From positions 1 through 64,000 of the forward strand of contig ONLQ01000001.1 of assembly GCA_900318665.1 (NCBI GenBank): a stretch of DNA of 64,000 nucleotides. The letters are read 5' to 3'. Positions 1 through 9,213 of the stretch are shown here, piece after piece. A model generated the notes under the pieces. It had not been told where the DNA came from. It ran no database searches and saw only the letters and a program-made list of their open reading frames with translations. The stretch is from an uncultured Bacteroidales bacterium (GTDB taxonomy: Bacteria > Bacteroidota > Bacteroidia > Bacteroidales > P3). The position numbers were made by a program, and so were the translations under genes. Each line of letters opens with the position of its first letter. Within the stretch, counting starts at the first letter, position 1.

Positions 1-1
1 A

Positions 2-700
2 GCCAATGGTGGTACAGGTATTATGAGTGTTGTTACTGTCAATGCTGGCCAGCAGTTCACAATACCGTCCAGTGGCTTTGTTCGCGATGGATATAGTTTC
101 ATTGCTTGGAACACCATGTCCGATGGTAGCGGAATATCTTATGTTCCGGGCAATGTAATACAAATCAACGCCAATCTTACCCTTTATGCCCAGTGGCGTG
201 CCAATGGCGGCCAGGGTGGTGGTACGCAAGAATCCACCTACACTGTGCGCTACAATGCCAATGGTGGCTCTGGCGCAATGCCACAGCAGGAAGTCACTGA
301 TGAATCAACGATAATCCTTCGTTCGTGTCAGTTTGTTCGTGAAGGCTATATGTTCGTTGGGTGGAACACTGCTGCCGATGGTTCAGGCGCCTCCTATAGC
401 GCTGGCGACGAGGTTGAAATCACTTCCGACATGACATTCTATGCCCAGTGGCGTTCAACCAGTGCCATAAACTCTCCTGCAATGGCATCTGTGAGCATCT
501 ATCCCAATCCCACAGTCGGTATGGTTGTGGTTAATGGCACGATGGTCAACCGTATCGATGTAATAGACCTCGCTGGTTGCATTGTACGCACTATTGAGTC
601 GTCAAATAGTATCAATCTAAGTGGTTTGTTCGATGGTGTTTATACTCTTCGGATAGTCTCTAAAGATGGTATTGCAACTCGCAAAGTTGTGAAGAAATAA
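2..700 (+). CDS. InlB-repeat surface protein with T9SS sorting domain (5' end outside window)
   Basis: The reading frame is open from base 2, so the gene starts before the window and the ATG at 23 is internal. What is visible is two InlB-like (Listeria-Bacteroides, Pfam Flg_new type) repeats of about 70 residues, each with the pattern GYxFxxWNTxxDGSG...YxPG...TLYAQW, joined by a Gly/Gln linker (GGQGGG), then a C-terminal domain with the YPNP motif and a VVKK end. That last domain is the type A sorting signal of the type IX secretion system, so the protein should cross the outer membrane and be anchored or released at the surface. It is the first of four tandem paralogues and its last repeat and tail closely resemble those of the next gene. 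Ligand unknown; adhesion or surface-layer roles are inference only. Confidence 0.85.
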   Translation, partial: ANGGTGIMSVVTVNAGQQFTIPSSGFVRDGYSFIAWNTMSDGSGISYVPGNVIQINANLTLYAQWRANGGQGGGTQESTYTVRYNANGGSGAMPQQEVTDESTIILRSCQFVREGYMFVGWNTAADGSGASYSAGDEVEITSDMTFYAQWRSTSAINSPAMASVSIYPNPTVGMVVVNGTMVNRIDVIDLAGCIVRTIESSNSINLSGLFDGVYTLRIVSKDGIATRKVVKK

Positions 701-727
701 GGTCGTGTTTCATAACAAATCAAAACT

Positions 728-772
728 CACAAGGATGTCGAAAATGGCATCCTTGTGTTTGTTTATTTTGTT
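728..772 (+). terminator. Rho-independent terminator
   Basis: A perfect 10-bp stem (728-737 with 748-757, core AAGGATG/CATCCTT) with a 10-nt loop is followed by a T-rich run. It closes the partial gene ending at 700 and separates it from the next paralogue. Confidence 0.8.
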
Positions 773-810
773 GTTACAAAATGATTTAGTTTGGCGTTTG
801 TATAAAAATA

Positions 811-839
811 TTTGATTTATATTTTTTTTCGTAATTTTG
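811..839 (+). promoter_or_regulatory. Bacteroidota-type promoter
   Basis: TAATTTTG at 832-839 fits the TAnnTTTG -7 box; TTTG at 811-814 lies 17 nt upstream, slightly shorter than the usual 19-21. The box is preceded by a run of eight T and CG, a layout seen again before other T9SS genes in this window. Confidence 0.55.
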
Positions 840-900
840 CCTTTCAAATAGAGTATGAAACAAATCAATTAACATATTTATAAAATAATACTAATTGCTT

Positions 901-3192
901 ATGAAAAAACTTTTTTCATTGACGCTTGCCCTATTACTTGGTTTGGCGTCGTTTGCACAAATCACACAGGATGCCTATTGGCAGAATTTCGAAAACACCA
1001 CTGGTTGGACCGTTGATGCTGCAAACCAAGGTGTCAACTGGGAGGTTGGCGATATTTTTGAAAATGGCGATCAATGTGCCTATGCTGCAACTACTAACAT
1101 CGCCTTTTATGCTCCGTCTATCACGCTGACAAGCGATGACATTGAGGACGGCTCCATCGAGTTCTATCTGCTTACAGCACTTAATGGTACCAGTGGCCCC
1201 GAGACAAGTTCTGTCAGTCTGATAGTTATTGTCGGTCAGGATGTTCAACTTATTTCCATTGGACAACTCTCTTCTTCTGCTGGCTGGTATCTTGTTAATG
1301 TGTCATTTGAAGATTTAGCAGAACAAGTTCCGGCTCTTAACATAACCTCGGGTAGCAAGACTGTGACGATTGGTATTGTTCACTCTAGCAATACAAATGG
1401 CTGCTACTTGATTCTTGATGATTTCAAAATCAGAAAACGCTCCAACGCTTATGTTGTGAAATTCCATCCCACCGATGGCTCTGGCACTATGAATGACATG
1501 GTTACCAATGACGAAGCCGGTATGACGGCTCCTACTTGCACCTTCACCGCTCCTTCGGGGAAAAGATTCGCTTACTGGTATGCTGTTGACAATGAGGGTA
1601 ATGATTATGCCATACTCGAGGGTGACGAAATTGAGGATTTGGATCAAGACTATTATTTCTATGCTATTTGGGGTTCAACCTTTACTGTTAACTACAATGC
1701 CAATGGTGGCTCTGGCAATATGACTGCCGGCACTGGTGTGCAATATGTTGGCTACACTGTTCTGGATAACGCTTTCTCTCGCCAAGGCTACACCTTTACA
1801 GGTTGGAACACCGAGGCTGATGGCACTGGCGTCGATTATGATCCTGGTGATAATTTGAAGAATATGGATGGCGAGGGAGAACTCCTCTCCACATCGGTTA
1901 CACTTTATGCCCAGTGGTCTGAAGACCAGGGCGGTGGCACTATTACTTCCTATACTATCCACTTTGACGGTAATGGCGGCACAGGCACTATGAATGACGC
2001 CACAGTTGATGCTGGAGATTATTACACCGTGCCTTCCTGCGGATTCACCCGTAGTGGCTACTCTTTCCTCACTTGGAACACTCAGGCTAATGGAACAGGA
2101 ACAAGTTATTCTCCTGGCGCTGAGATATCTATCAATGCAAACCTTACGCTTTATGCCATTTGGGACCAGAACGGTGGCCAAGGTGGCGGAACACAAGGCA
2201 CCTCCTACACTGTACGCTACAATGGCAATGGCGGCACTGGCTCTATGACCGAGCAGACTGTTACTGAAAATTCCACTATCACACTGCGTTCTTGCCAGTT
2301 CACCCGTAACGGTTTCACCTTCACCGGTTGGAACACTGCTGCTAATGGCACTGGAGCCTCGTACAATCCTGGCGACGAGGTTGTTATTACTTCCAATATA
2401 ACCTTCTACGCACAGTGGGCAGAAGACGGTCAAGGCGGTGGTGGCCAAGGTGGCGGCACAACCACATCTTACACCATCCATTTCGTAGCCAATGGCGGTA
2501 CAGGCACTATGAACGATGCTAACGTTGAGACTGGCGAATACTACACTATTCCTTCCTGCGGATTCACTCGCGATGGTTATACTTTCCTCACTTGGAATAC
2601 TCAGCCCGATGGTAGCGGTTCCAGTTATGGTCCTGGCTCTGAGATATCTATCAGTGCAAACCTCACACTCTATGCTATCTGGGATCAGAATGGCGGCCAA
2701 GGAGGTGGCACACAGGGCACTACTTACACCGTGCGCTACAATGGCAATGGCGGTGTTGGTACTATGACTGAGCAGACTGTTGCCGACAACACCACAATCA
2801 CGTTGCGTTCTTGCCAGTTCACCCGCGATGGTTTTACCTTCACTGGTTGGAACACCGCAGCCGATGGCACGGGTGCTTCGTACAATCCTGGCGATGAGGT
2901 TACTATTACTTCCAATATGACCTTCTATGCACAGTGGCAGCGCAACGGCTCCAGCGCTATCAATGGCGTGGCTATGGCTTCTGTGAGCATCTATCCCAAC
3001 CCTGCAAGCAATATGGTGGTTGTCAGTGGCACCAATGCCAGCCGCATCGAGGTCCTTGACCTTGCTGGTCGCATCGTGCGCATTGCTGAATCAACCAATA
3101 CCGTATCGCTCAGCGGCCTGACCAACGGCGTTTATACTCTCCGCATCACCGCCGCAGAGGGCATTGCTACTCGCAAACTCTTAAAGAAGTAA
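901..3192 (+). CDS. InlB-repeat surface protein, six repeats, T9SS sorting domain
   Basis: The ATG at 901 is preferred over the in-frame TTG at 895 because it gives a clean signal peptide (MKKLFSLTLALLLGLASFAQ). After it comes a jelly-roll-like region of about 160 residues, comparable to the choice-of-anchor J / cleaved-adhesin domains, then six InlB-like repeats with GYTFTGWNT and LYAQW-type motifs, and a T9SS type A tail (YPNP near the end, terminal LLKK). Repeats 3-4 and 5-6 form a nearly duplicated two-repeat block with Gly/Gln-rich linkers. Likely secreted by T9SS and surface-attached. The gene has its own promoter and terminator. Molecular ligand is not evident; the family is usually annotated only as repeat protein. 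Confidence 0.88.
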   Translation: MKKLFSLTLALLLGLASFAQITQDAYWQNFENTTGWTVDAANQGVNWEVGDIFENGDQCAYAATTNIAFYAPSITLTSDDIEDGSIEFYLLTALNGTSGPETSSVSLIVIVGQDVQLISIGQLSSSAGWYLVNVSFEDLAEQVPALNITSGSKTVTIGIVHSSNTNGCYLILDDFKIRKRSNAYVVKFHPTDGSGTMNDMVTNDEAGMTAPTCTFTAPSGKRFAYWYAVDNEGNDYAILEGDEIEDLDQDYYFYAIWGSTFTVNYNANGGSGNMTAGTGVQYVGYTVLDNAFSRQGYTFTGWNTEADGTGVDYDPGDNLKNMDGEGELLSTSVTLYAQWSEDQGGGTITSYTIHFDGNGGTGTMNDATVDAGDYYTVPSCGFTRSGYSFLTWNTQANGTGTSYSPGAEISINANLTLYAIWDQNGGQGGGTQGTSYTVRYNGNGGTGSMTEQTVTENSTITLRSCQFTRNGFTFTGWNTAANGTGASYNPGDEVVITSNITFYAQWAEDGQGGGGQGGGTTTSYTIHFVANGGTGTMNDANVETGEYYTIPSCGFTRDGYTFLTWNTQPDGSGSSYGPGSEISISANLTLYAIWDQNGGQGGGTQGTTYTVRYNGNGGVGTMTEQTVADNTTITLRSCQFTRDGFTFTGWNTAADGTGASYNPGDEVTITSNMTFYAQWQRNGSSAINGVAMASVSIYPNPASNMVVVSGTNASRIEVLDLAGRIVRIAESTNTVSLSGLTNGVYTLRITAAEGIATRKLLKK
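1951..2938 (+). repeat. Tandem duplication of a two-repeat InlB block within the gene
   Basis: Bases 1951-2419 and 2470-2938 encode the same order of two repeat types: an odd unit starting YTIHF and ending LYAIW, and an even unit starting YTVRYNGNGG and ending FYAQW. The first half ends with a longer linker. Similarity is evident at nucleotide level too, which suggests a fairly recent unequal crossover. Confidence 0.8.
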
Positions 3193-3213
3193 TATATTAA
3201 CATATCTTCTTAA

Positions 3214-3253
3214 AAAAAGCGCAAGGGTGCAATAGGCATCCTTGCGCTTTTTT
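3214..3253 (+). terminator. Rho-independent terminator
   Basis: A long stem (3214-3230 with 3236-3253; core GCGCAAGG / CCTTGCGC) ends in a run of T. It terminates the six-repeat gene. Confidence 0.85.
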
Positions 3254-3328
3254 ATGTCGCAATACATTCAATTCATTCAAAAACCGCTTATTGTAAAAAA
3301 ACGTTATTCGCAATTCACTATTTTTTAG

Positions 3329-3336
3329 TACTTTTG
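3329..3336 (+). promoter_or_regulatory. Bacteroidota -7 promoter box
   Basis: TACTTTTG matches TAnnTTTG and is preceded by a T run. No good TTTG -33 element is seen at the expected distance (only TTCG, 18 nt upstream). It lies 62 nt before the next start codon. Confidence 0.5.
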
Positions 3337-3398
3337 CCTTGGTGTGTATAACATAATAAAAAACCTAATCCAAATAAATAGCTAAAACATAGCGTATT

Positions 3399-5462
3399 AT
3401 GAGGGAAATATTATTCTTTGTCATTGCGGTAATTCTCTCTATCGCATCCTTTGCACAGAATGATGCCGTCCTTTACAATTTTGAGGATGAATCGGATATT
3501 AATGATTGGACCCTTGGCGATGATGACGAAAGTCAGTCAAACTGGGCTGTCAGTAATTATGATTCACGAAGCGGATTAAAGAGTGCAATGTCGCTTTTCA
3601 GCGAAGATGTTACTTCGAGTCATAGCCTCCTTTCGCCAGAGGTATCCCTAACGCGCGACGACCGTAACGGCTATTTCTCTTTTTGGGTAAGAGGACTTAA
3701 CGAGAATGAAAATGGTAGAGCATATTTAAAAATTAATGTCTATGTTGATGGTGAATTTTTCTTGCCTTTGTTTAATGTCCCATTAGAGAATAATGATGGC
3801 TGGCAATACTACGTAATATCATTTCATGAGATTCCGGGCTTGACACTTAACGACGATGCGAAGGATGTACAGTTTGAGATAGTGCATAGCAACCGTGGCA
3901 ACGGTCAGGTTAGTGCGTTGCTTATCGATGATGCTATTTTTGCGGCAAATTCGGAAACCTTTGTCATTCAGTTTGACGGAGGCACCGACTATTTTGGTGA
4001 CGTTGTTACTCTCGATATGGATTTTGAGATAACCGACGATGATGGCAGTTATGAAGTGCCAGGGTGCGACTACGATCTTGACGGATATACCTTTCTGGCA
4101 TGGTACACACAGGATGATGAAGGCTCTTATGTTCTGATGGAGGGCGATGTCATCTGGCCTGAGATGGACTTGATTTTCACTGCTATCTGGGGACGTAACT
4201 ATAATGTGGTGTATGATGCTAACGAAGGCGATGGAGATATGGACAGCGAGGATATGGTGGAGATGCTTCCATACGTCGTCCCCCTTAGTGATTTTACTCG
4301 CGATGGCTACACTTTCGTGGGCTGGAACACCGAGGACGATGGTTCGGGTATGGCCTATATTCCTGGCGACACGGTCTATTATCCTTACGACGAGGACAGC
4401 AATTTCCTTGATACGCTGACGCTCTATGCCCAATGGCAATGGGATGGCGACCTTGAATTAGTCTTTGATTCCAATGGTGGCGATGATGGCGAAATCGAAA
4501 TATCCGATACCATTGTCAATATCTTTAACAGCGGTTATCGCTTCCCGCAGTGCCCCTATGTTTATGAGGACTACCATTTTGTGGGCTGGAATACCGAGTA
4601 TGATGGATCCGGTATGTCCTTTATGCCTGGCGATTTTATTCGCCCCATAGTTGACGAGGATGGCGAATATATTGTTGACTTTGTCTATATTTACGCCATG
4701 TGGGAAGAGAATGCCACGCTTACCATTTCGTTTGAAACTAATGTCGGCGAAGGCGAGATGGACGATACGCTTGTAAATAATGTTGACCCATATATCATTC
4801 CCGAATGTGCGTTTGTCTATCCTGGTTATGTCTTTGCTGGATGGGAGTCCGACAATGATTCCGTTTATGTTGTCGGTCAGCGTTTCGTTTTCCCCGTTGA
4901 TGAGGACGGCGACCCCATAGAGGAGGACATAGTGCTTACTGCCACATGGCGTCCATTGGCACAAGCCTCGTTCTCCTTCAATGCTAACGACGGCAGCGCT
5001 GCTCATTTCGACACTGTTGTAACAGAGGGCGAGACTTTCCAGATACCTAACTGCTACTACACCCGTGAGGGTTATTCTTTTGCAGGCTGGAATACCGCTG
5101 CCGACGGTTCTGGCACAGCCTACGTTGCGGGCAGTGTTTATGTTTTCGCCATGGAGGAAGGTGTGCCAGTCTCGCAGACTATCGCGCTCTACGCTCAATG
5201 GACGGCTAATGAGCCTGATCCCGAAGGCATAAGCATTACCTCAATGCCTGCCGTAACGGTTTATCCTAACCCCACCGCCAACCGTGTAACTGTCAATGGT
5301 GCTACGGTGACAGAAATCGAAGTCATAAGCCTCGAAGGTCGTCGTTGCCTTTCTGTCAAGGGCGTCAACACTGTTGACCTCGGCGGTTTGCCCAATGGCG
5401 TTTATATGCTCCGCATATCCACTCCGCAGGCTGCGACAATGCGCCGCATCGTAAAACAATAA
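3399..5462 (+). CDS. Acidic InlB-repeat surface protein, five repeats, T9SS sorting domain
   Basis: A signal peptide (MREILFFVIAVILSIASFAQ) is followed by a region of about 165 residues resembling the N-terminal domain of the preceding paralogue (WTLGDD... pattern), then five InlB-like repeats and a T9SS tail (VYPNPTANRV, ending RRIVKQ). Unlike its upstream neighbour the repeats are rich in Asp/Glu, carry longer inserts before the LYAQW end and lack Gly/Gln linkers, so this is an older, diverged paralogue rather than a recent copy. The stop is only 45 nt from the next start and no terminator lies between, so the two genes are probably co-transcribed. The acidic repeats might bind calcium; that is speculation. 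Confidence 0.87.
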   Translation: MREILFFVIAVILSIASFAQNDAVLYNFEDESDINDWTLGDDDESQSNWAVSNYDSRSGLKSAMSLFSEDVTSSHSLLSPEVSLTRDDRNGYFSFWVRGLNENENGRAYLKINVYVDGEFFLPLFNVPLENNDGWQYYVISFHEIPGLTLNDDAKDVQFEIVHSNRGNGQVSALLIDDAIFAANSETFVIQFDGGTDYFGDVVTLDMDFEITDDDGSYEVPGCDYDLDGYTFLAWYTQDDEGSYVLMEGDVIWPEMDLIFTAIWGRNYNVVYDANEGDGDMDSEDMVEMLPYVVPLSDFTRDGYTFVGWNTEDDGSGMAYIPGDTVYYPYDEDSNFLDTLTLYAQWQWDGDLELVFDSNGGDDGEIEISDTIVNIFNSGYRFPQCPYVYEDYHFVGWNTEYDGSGMSFMPGDFIRPIVDEDGEYIVDFVYIYAMWEENATLTISFETNVGEGEMDDTLVNNVDPYIIPECAFVYPGYVFAGWESDNDSVYVVGQRFVFPVDEDGDPIEEDIVLTATWRPLAQASFSFNANDGSAAHFDTVVTEGETFQIPNCYYTREGYSFAGWNTAADGSGTAYVAGSVYVFAMEEGVPVSQTIALYAQWTANEPDPEGISITSMPAVTVYPNPTANRVTVNGATVTEIEVISLEGRRCLSVKGVNTVDLGGLPNGVYMLRISTPQAATMRRIVKQ

Positions 5463-5507
5463 AAGACGTTTAATCAATTGGCTAATAATCTTTCACACCT
5501 CTAATAA

Positions 5508-7928
5508 ATGAAAAAAATCTTTACATTTATTTTCGTTTTATGTCTTGGCTTCGTGTCTATGGCTCAAGACGTGGTTTTATACGATTTTAACGACAGTACC
5601 CAACTTGACGATTGGGAGGTCATCGTAAACCCCTCCGACACCGTTAGTGGATTTAATTGGCATTACGACGAAGATATGGGTGTTGTTTATTCCACCATCT
5701 ATCTTGGCAATACTCCCGATTTCCGTATTGAGTCGCCAATCTTTGATGTCTCTGAATTTGACATCTCCGCGGTATATCAGTTTGCTTTGGGTGCCTATTC
5801 TTTTGATTCCAACACACGCTCCAGCATATCGGTCTATGTTATCATCGACGACATGGAGTATCCGCGTCTGCAATACAACCTTAAGGTTTCAGATGAATGG
5901 GTTTGGGTATGCGACACCATTGCCAACCTTGTGAACTATGGCTGGCTTGACCTCGAAAACAGCCGCACCTTCCGTGTTGCCATTGAGTTCAATACCGTGA
6001 GCAATGCCAACGCTTTGGTCATGTTGGACGACTTCAAACTCCATAAGCGTAACGATAAGGCCTTGCTCCATTTTGTTGGTCCCGAGGACGGTGGAACTAT
6101 GGGTGACTATATTCTTGACACGACGGGCTACTTCTTTATGCCAGCCCCCGAATATGAATTCCCCGAAAACAATGTGTTCCTTTTCTGGTATGTAATCGAT
6201 ATGGATGGCAATGATTACATTCTCTACGAGGACGACTCGATTTGGGTGAATGGCGATTTGATTATCTACGCCCAGTGGGGTGCTGAATACACCGTCAGTT
6301 ATTACGAGAATGATGGCAGCAGCGATACTCCCACCGATGTAGAAGATGCCATACAGTACCTGGGCCACGTGGTGCTTGACATGGGCTATACGCGCGACCA
6401 TTATGTCTTTGCAGGCTATAATACCGAGCCCGACGGCACAGGATTGGCCTTTGCTGTTGGCGATACACTTGACCTCATCACTAATGCTGCTGGCGTGATA
6501 CTCAGCACCGAGATGAATCTCTATGCCCAATGGACTCCCATCATGGTTACCATACATTACGACGCCAATGGCGGACAAGGCACAATGGCCGACACCTCTG
6601 TGGTCGAGGATTCGGATTTCGACGTCGAGGACTGCCGTTTCTATCGTACGGGCTATGGTTTCGACCATTGGAACACCCAGGCCAACGACGAGGGTATAGA
6701 CTATGCCGCTGGCGAGACCCTCAACACCGATGAGGACATCACTCTATATGCTCAATGGAGCCCAGTGCCCACCATCACAATCTCGTTCGACCTTGGCGAT
6801 GCTCTCGACATATTGCCCGACACTACGGTCAATGCCGGTTATGATTTTGTTATTCCTGAATATACTTTGAAATATGATGGCTACACATTTGTTGGCTGGA
6901 AAGACGTTGATTTAGACAGAGTCTATTACACGGGTGACACCATTAATTATGATGACGACATAACGCTTACCGCCGTGTGGGAGGCCGTTCCTATGGCTAC
7001 GGTGACATTCAACGCTGGTAGTGCCGACGCGCAGGGTGTTATGCGTTCCGCCACGTTCCCCGCCGCCAACCAATACACCATTCCGCAATGCACATTCACC
7101 GTGGAAGGCTATTCATTCGTTGGCTGGTACGAGCAGACCAACGACACCGTCTATCAGCCTGGCGATGTGGTTGAGTTCGAAGAGGGCGACTATGTCCTCG
7201 TGGCGCGCTGGAATGCTTTGCCGACGGTGACAGTAACCTTCGATGCCAACGGCAATGCAACGGGCGTTATGATGCCTTTGAGCGTTTATCTTGATAGTGT
7301 TTTCGATCTTCCTTATTGCGATTTCGAACGTAGCGGCTACACCTTCGCTGGCTGGAATACTAAGGCAGACGGCTCGGGCGTTGCGTTCACCGACCATCAG
7401 CATGTTTCGTTCTCTACCGATACAACCCTCTATGCACAGTGGTCCGAGATAGTGATTGTCTATCGTACCGTGCATTTCGATGCCAATGGCGGTGTGGGTA
7501 GCATGGAGTCTGTCGAGGTTGAAGACAGTCGCCTCTACGCTCTTCCTGCCAGCCTCTTCACGCGCGAAGGTTATGTCTTTGCAGGCTGGAGCACCACGCC
7601 TAATGCTGCTGATACTATTGTCGTGGGCGAAGAGTTCTATGTGGCGCAAGATGTCACCTTCTATGCCGTTTGGGTTGTCGAAGGAACCGAAGGTATAGCC
7701 AATCTTTCCATGGCCGCTATGACCATTGGCCCCAACCCTGCAACCGCTATGGTCAACGTCAGTGGCGTGAATGTAAACCGCCTTACCATCTTCAGCGTCA
7801 ACGGTCAGCGTCTTCGCACGGTCAATGCCACAAGCAGTATATCCCTCGATGGTCTGCCTACAGGTGTATATATGCTTCAAGTCAATGCCGCCGAAGGCAC
7901 AGCCATGCGCCGCATTGTGAAGAAGTAA
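5508..7928 (+). CDS. InlB-repeat surface protein, seven repeats, T9SS sorting domain
   Basis: A signal peptide (MKKIFTFIFVLCLGFVSMAQ) precedes an N-terminal jelly-roll-like domain of about 160 residues, then seven InlB-like repeats of about 70 residues (GYTFAGWNT, GYSFVGWYE and similar cores) and a T9SS type A tail (GPNPATAMV, ending RRIVKK). The YPNP of the sorting domain is here GPNP. It is the largest of the array and probably the second gene of a two-gene transcript with the upstream paralogue, as there is no promoter in the 45-nt gap. Surface display via T9SS is well supported; the binding partner is unknown. Confidence 0.87.
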   Translation: MKKIFTFIFVLCLGFVSMAQDVVLYDFNDSTQLDDWEVIVNPSDTVSGFNWHYDEDMGVVYSTIYLGNTPDFRIESPIFDVSEFDISAVYQFALGAYSFDSNTRSSISVYVIIDDMEYPRLQYNLKVSDEWVWVCDTIANLVNYGWLDLENSRTFRVAIEFNTVSNANALVMLDDFKLHKRNDKALLHFVGPEDGGTMGDYILDTTGYFFMPAPEYEFPENNVFLFWYVIDMDGNDYILYEDDSIWVNGDLIIYAQWGAEYTVSYYENDGSSDTPTDVEDAIQYLGHVVLDMGYTRDHYVFAGYNTEPDGTGLAFAVGDTLDLITNAAGVILSTEMNLYAQWTPIMVTIHYDANGGQGTMADTSVVEDSDFDVEDCRFYRTGYGFDHWNTQANDEGIDYAAGETLNTDEDITLYAQWSPVPTITISFDLGDALDILPDTTVNAGYDFVIPEYTLKYDGYTFVGWKDVDLDRVYYTGDTINYDDDITLTAVWEAVPMATVTFNAGSADAQGVMRSATFPAANQYTIPQCTFTVEGYSFVGWYEQTNDTVYQPGDVVEFEEGDYVLVARWNALPTVTVTFDANGNATGVMMPLSVYLDSVFDLPYCDFERSGYTFAGWNTKADGSGVAFTDHQHVSFSTDTTLYAQWSEIVIVYRTVHFDANGGVGSMESVEVEDSRLYALPASLFTREGYVFAGWSTTPNAADTIVVGEEFYVAQDVTFYAVWVVEGTEGIANLSMAAMTIGPNPATAMVNVSGVNVNRLTIFSVNGQRLRTVNATSSISLDGLPTGVYMLQVNAAEGTAMRRIVKK

Positions 7929-7950
7929 CGCAAGGCATAAATGCCATAAT

Positions 7951-7984
7951 AAAAGGTGTCCGACATATCTCGGACACCTTTTTT
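7951..7984. terminator. Bidirectional terminator between convergent genes
   Basis: The stem 7951-7963 / 7970-7984 (core AAAAGGTGTCCGA with its complement, loop of 6 nt) has T runs on both strands, so it can end both the rightward repeat-protein gene and the leftward isomerase gene that stops at 8009. Confidence 0.8.
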
Positions 7985-8008
7985 ATTGCTGTAAGATGTT
8001 ATATTTGC

Positions 8009-9181
8009 TTAATGATGGTGGTGATGTCCGCAGTCGCAGTCGTCATCGTGATGGTGATGCCCACAACCGCATTCATCGTCGTGATGATGCCCGCAGCCGC
8101 AGTCGTCGGCCTCAATATCGCCATAAATGAATTGTCGCTGTTCGTCCATGAACTGGGCAATCCAGTCGTTGTCGTATTTGTGGGTATATCCGTCGTCGGG
8201 AGCCAGGTCGGGCTCGACATAAACCTCAAGCACTTTTGCCATGCCTTCCGAATAGAGTTCCACGGTGTCGGCCACGGCAGGCACCAGCACACATTCTCCG
8301 GCGTGTATCGGCACTATGGTGTCGAGAGCCTTAACGGCCATAAGCCCGTCAACACAAAGATAGACCACAAATGATTCGAGTTGCGAGAAGTCTTTGCGAA
8401 TGGGCTTGTCGAAGGCAATGAGGTTTGTCGAGAAATAGGGGCTTTGGATTACCGGACTGGTGGCGTTGGGACGATAGTTGTATTGTGTGCGACCGTCGCG
8501 AACCTCGGCAAAGTCAATAGCGTCGAGGGCCTCGGCGGTATGCAGTTCGCGCAATTTTCCGTTGCTGTCGGGGCGGTTGTAATCATATATGCGGTAGGTG
8601 CAGTCGCTCGATTGCTGTATCTCTGCCAGCAGCAGTCCTTTGCCTATGGCGTGGACACGTCCGGCAGGCACAAACAGCACATCGCCTGCTTGCGGATGCT
8701 CTTTGTGCAGAGCCTCTTCAAGGCGTCCTTCGGCAAGCAGTTGCTGGTATTCCTCGGGGCTCATGGCGCGCGAAAAACCGTCAACAATCTCTGCGTCTTT
8801 GTCGGCCTCAATAACATACCACATCTCCGTTTTGCCATTCGAGAAACCGCGCTGGCGAGCCAGCGTGTCGTTGGGGTGCACTTGTATGGAAAGGCGGTCG
8901 GCAGCATCGATAATTTTGAAAAGCAACGGGAACTCATTGCCGTAGCGGTCGTAGTTGCGTTCTCCAATGAGGTCGCCCATATATATTTCGAGCAGGTCGT
9001 TGAGGGTGTTTTCTGCCAGTGGGCCATTAGCCACCACCGACTCGTTGCCCTCCACGGCCGAGAGCACCCACATCTCGCCACAGTTAGGCAGTGGGTCGTA
9101 GTCGAAACCGAAAGATTTTATTTTGTTGCCACCCCACACCTTGTTCTTGAAGAGCGGCAGGAATTTTAGCGGATAGAGCAT
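8009..9181 (-). CDS. manA: Mannose-6-phosphate isomerase, class I, with His/Cys-rich C-terminal tail
   Basis: The N-terminus (YPLKFLPLFKNKVWGG) and the cupin metal-site motifs (QVHPND, KTEMWYV, VPAGRVHAIGKG, YDYNR) identify a class I, zinc-dependent phosphomannose isomerase that interconverts mannose-6-P and fructose-6-P, feeding GDP-mannose and fucose-type sugar synthesis. Length without the tail is near the usual 320-360. The last 32 residues are odd: three clusters of 3, 4 and 5 His interleaved with Asp/Glu and CGCG/CDCG, giving 12 His and 6 Cys. Such a tail is known in nickel or zinc handling proteins (SlyD, HypB) but not as a normal part of this enzyme. It is the last gene of a leftward group with the thioredoxin-fold gene (32-nt gap). 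Confidence 0.92.
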   Translation of the reverse strand: MLYPLKFLPLFKNKVWGGNKIKSFGFDYDPLPNCGEMWVLSAVEGNESVVANGPLAENTLNDLLEIYMGDLIGERNYDRYGNEFPLLFKIIDAADRLSIQVHPNDTLARQRGFSNGKTEMWYVIEADKDAEIVDGFSRAMSPEEYQQLLAEGRLEEALHKEHPQAGDVLFVPAGRVHAIGKGLLLAEIQQSSDCTYRIYDYNRPDSNGKLRELHTAEALDAIDFAEVRDGRTQYNYRPNATSPVIQSPYFSTNLIAFDKPIRKDFSQLESFVVYLCVDGLMAVKALDTIVPIHAGECVLVPAVADTVELYSEGMAKVLEVYVEPDLAPDDGYTHKYDNDWIAQFMDEQRQFIYGDIEADDCGCGHHHDDECGCGHHHHDDDCDCGHHHHH

Positions 9182-9213
9182 CTTGTTTTGCTATATGATT
9201 GGTTGAGAGAAAA

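Noticed and set aside
1675..2700. Long leftward frame (341 codons) opposite the InlB repeats
   Set aside because: It mirrors the repeat gene, has no domain or signal peptide, and arises from codon bias of the repeats.
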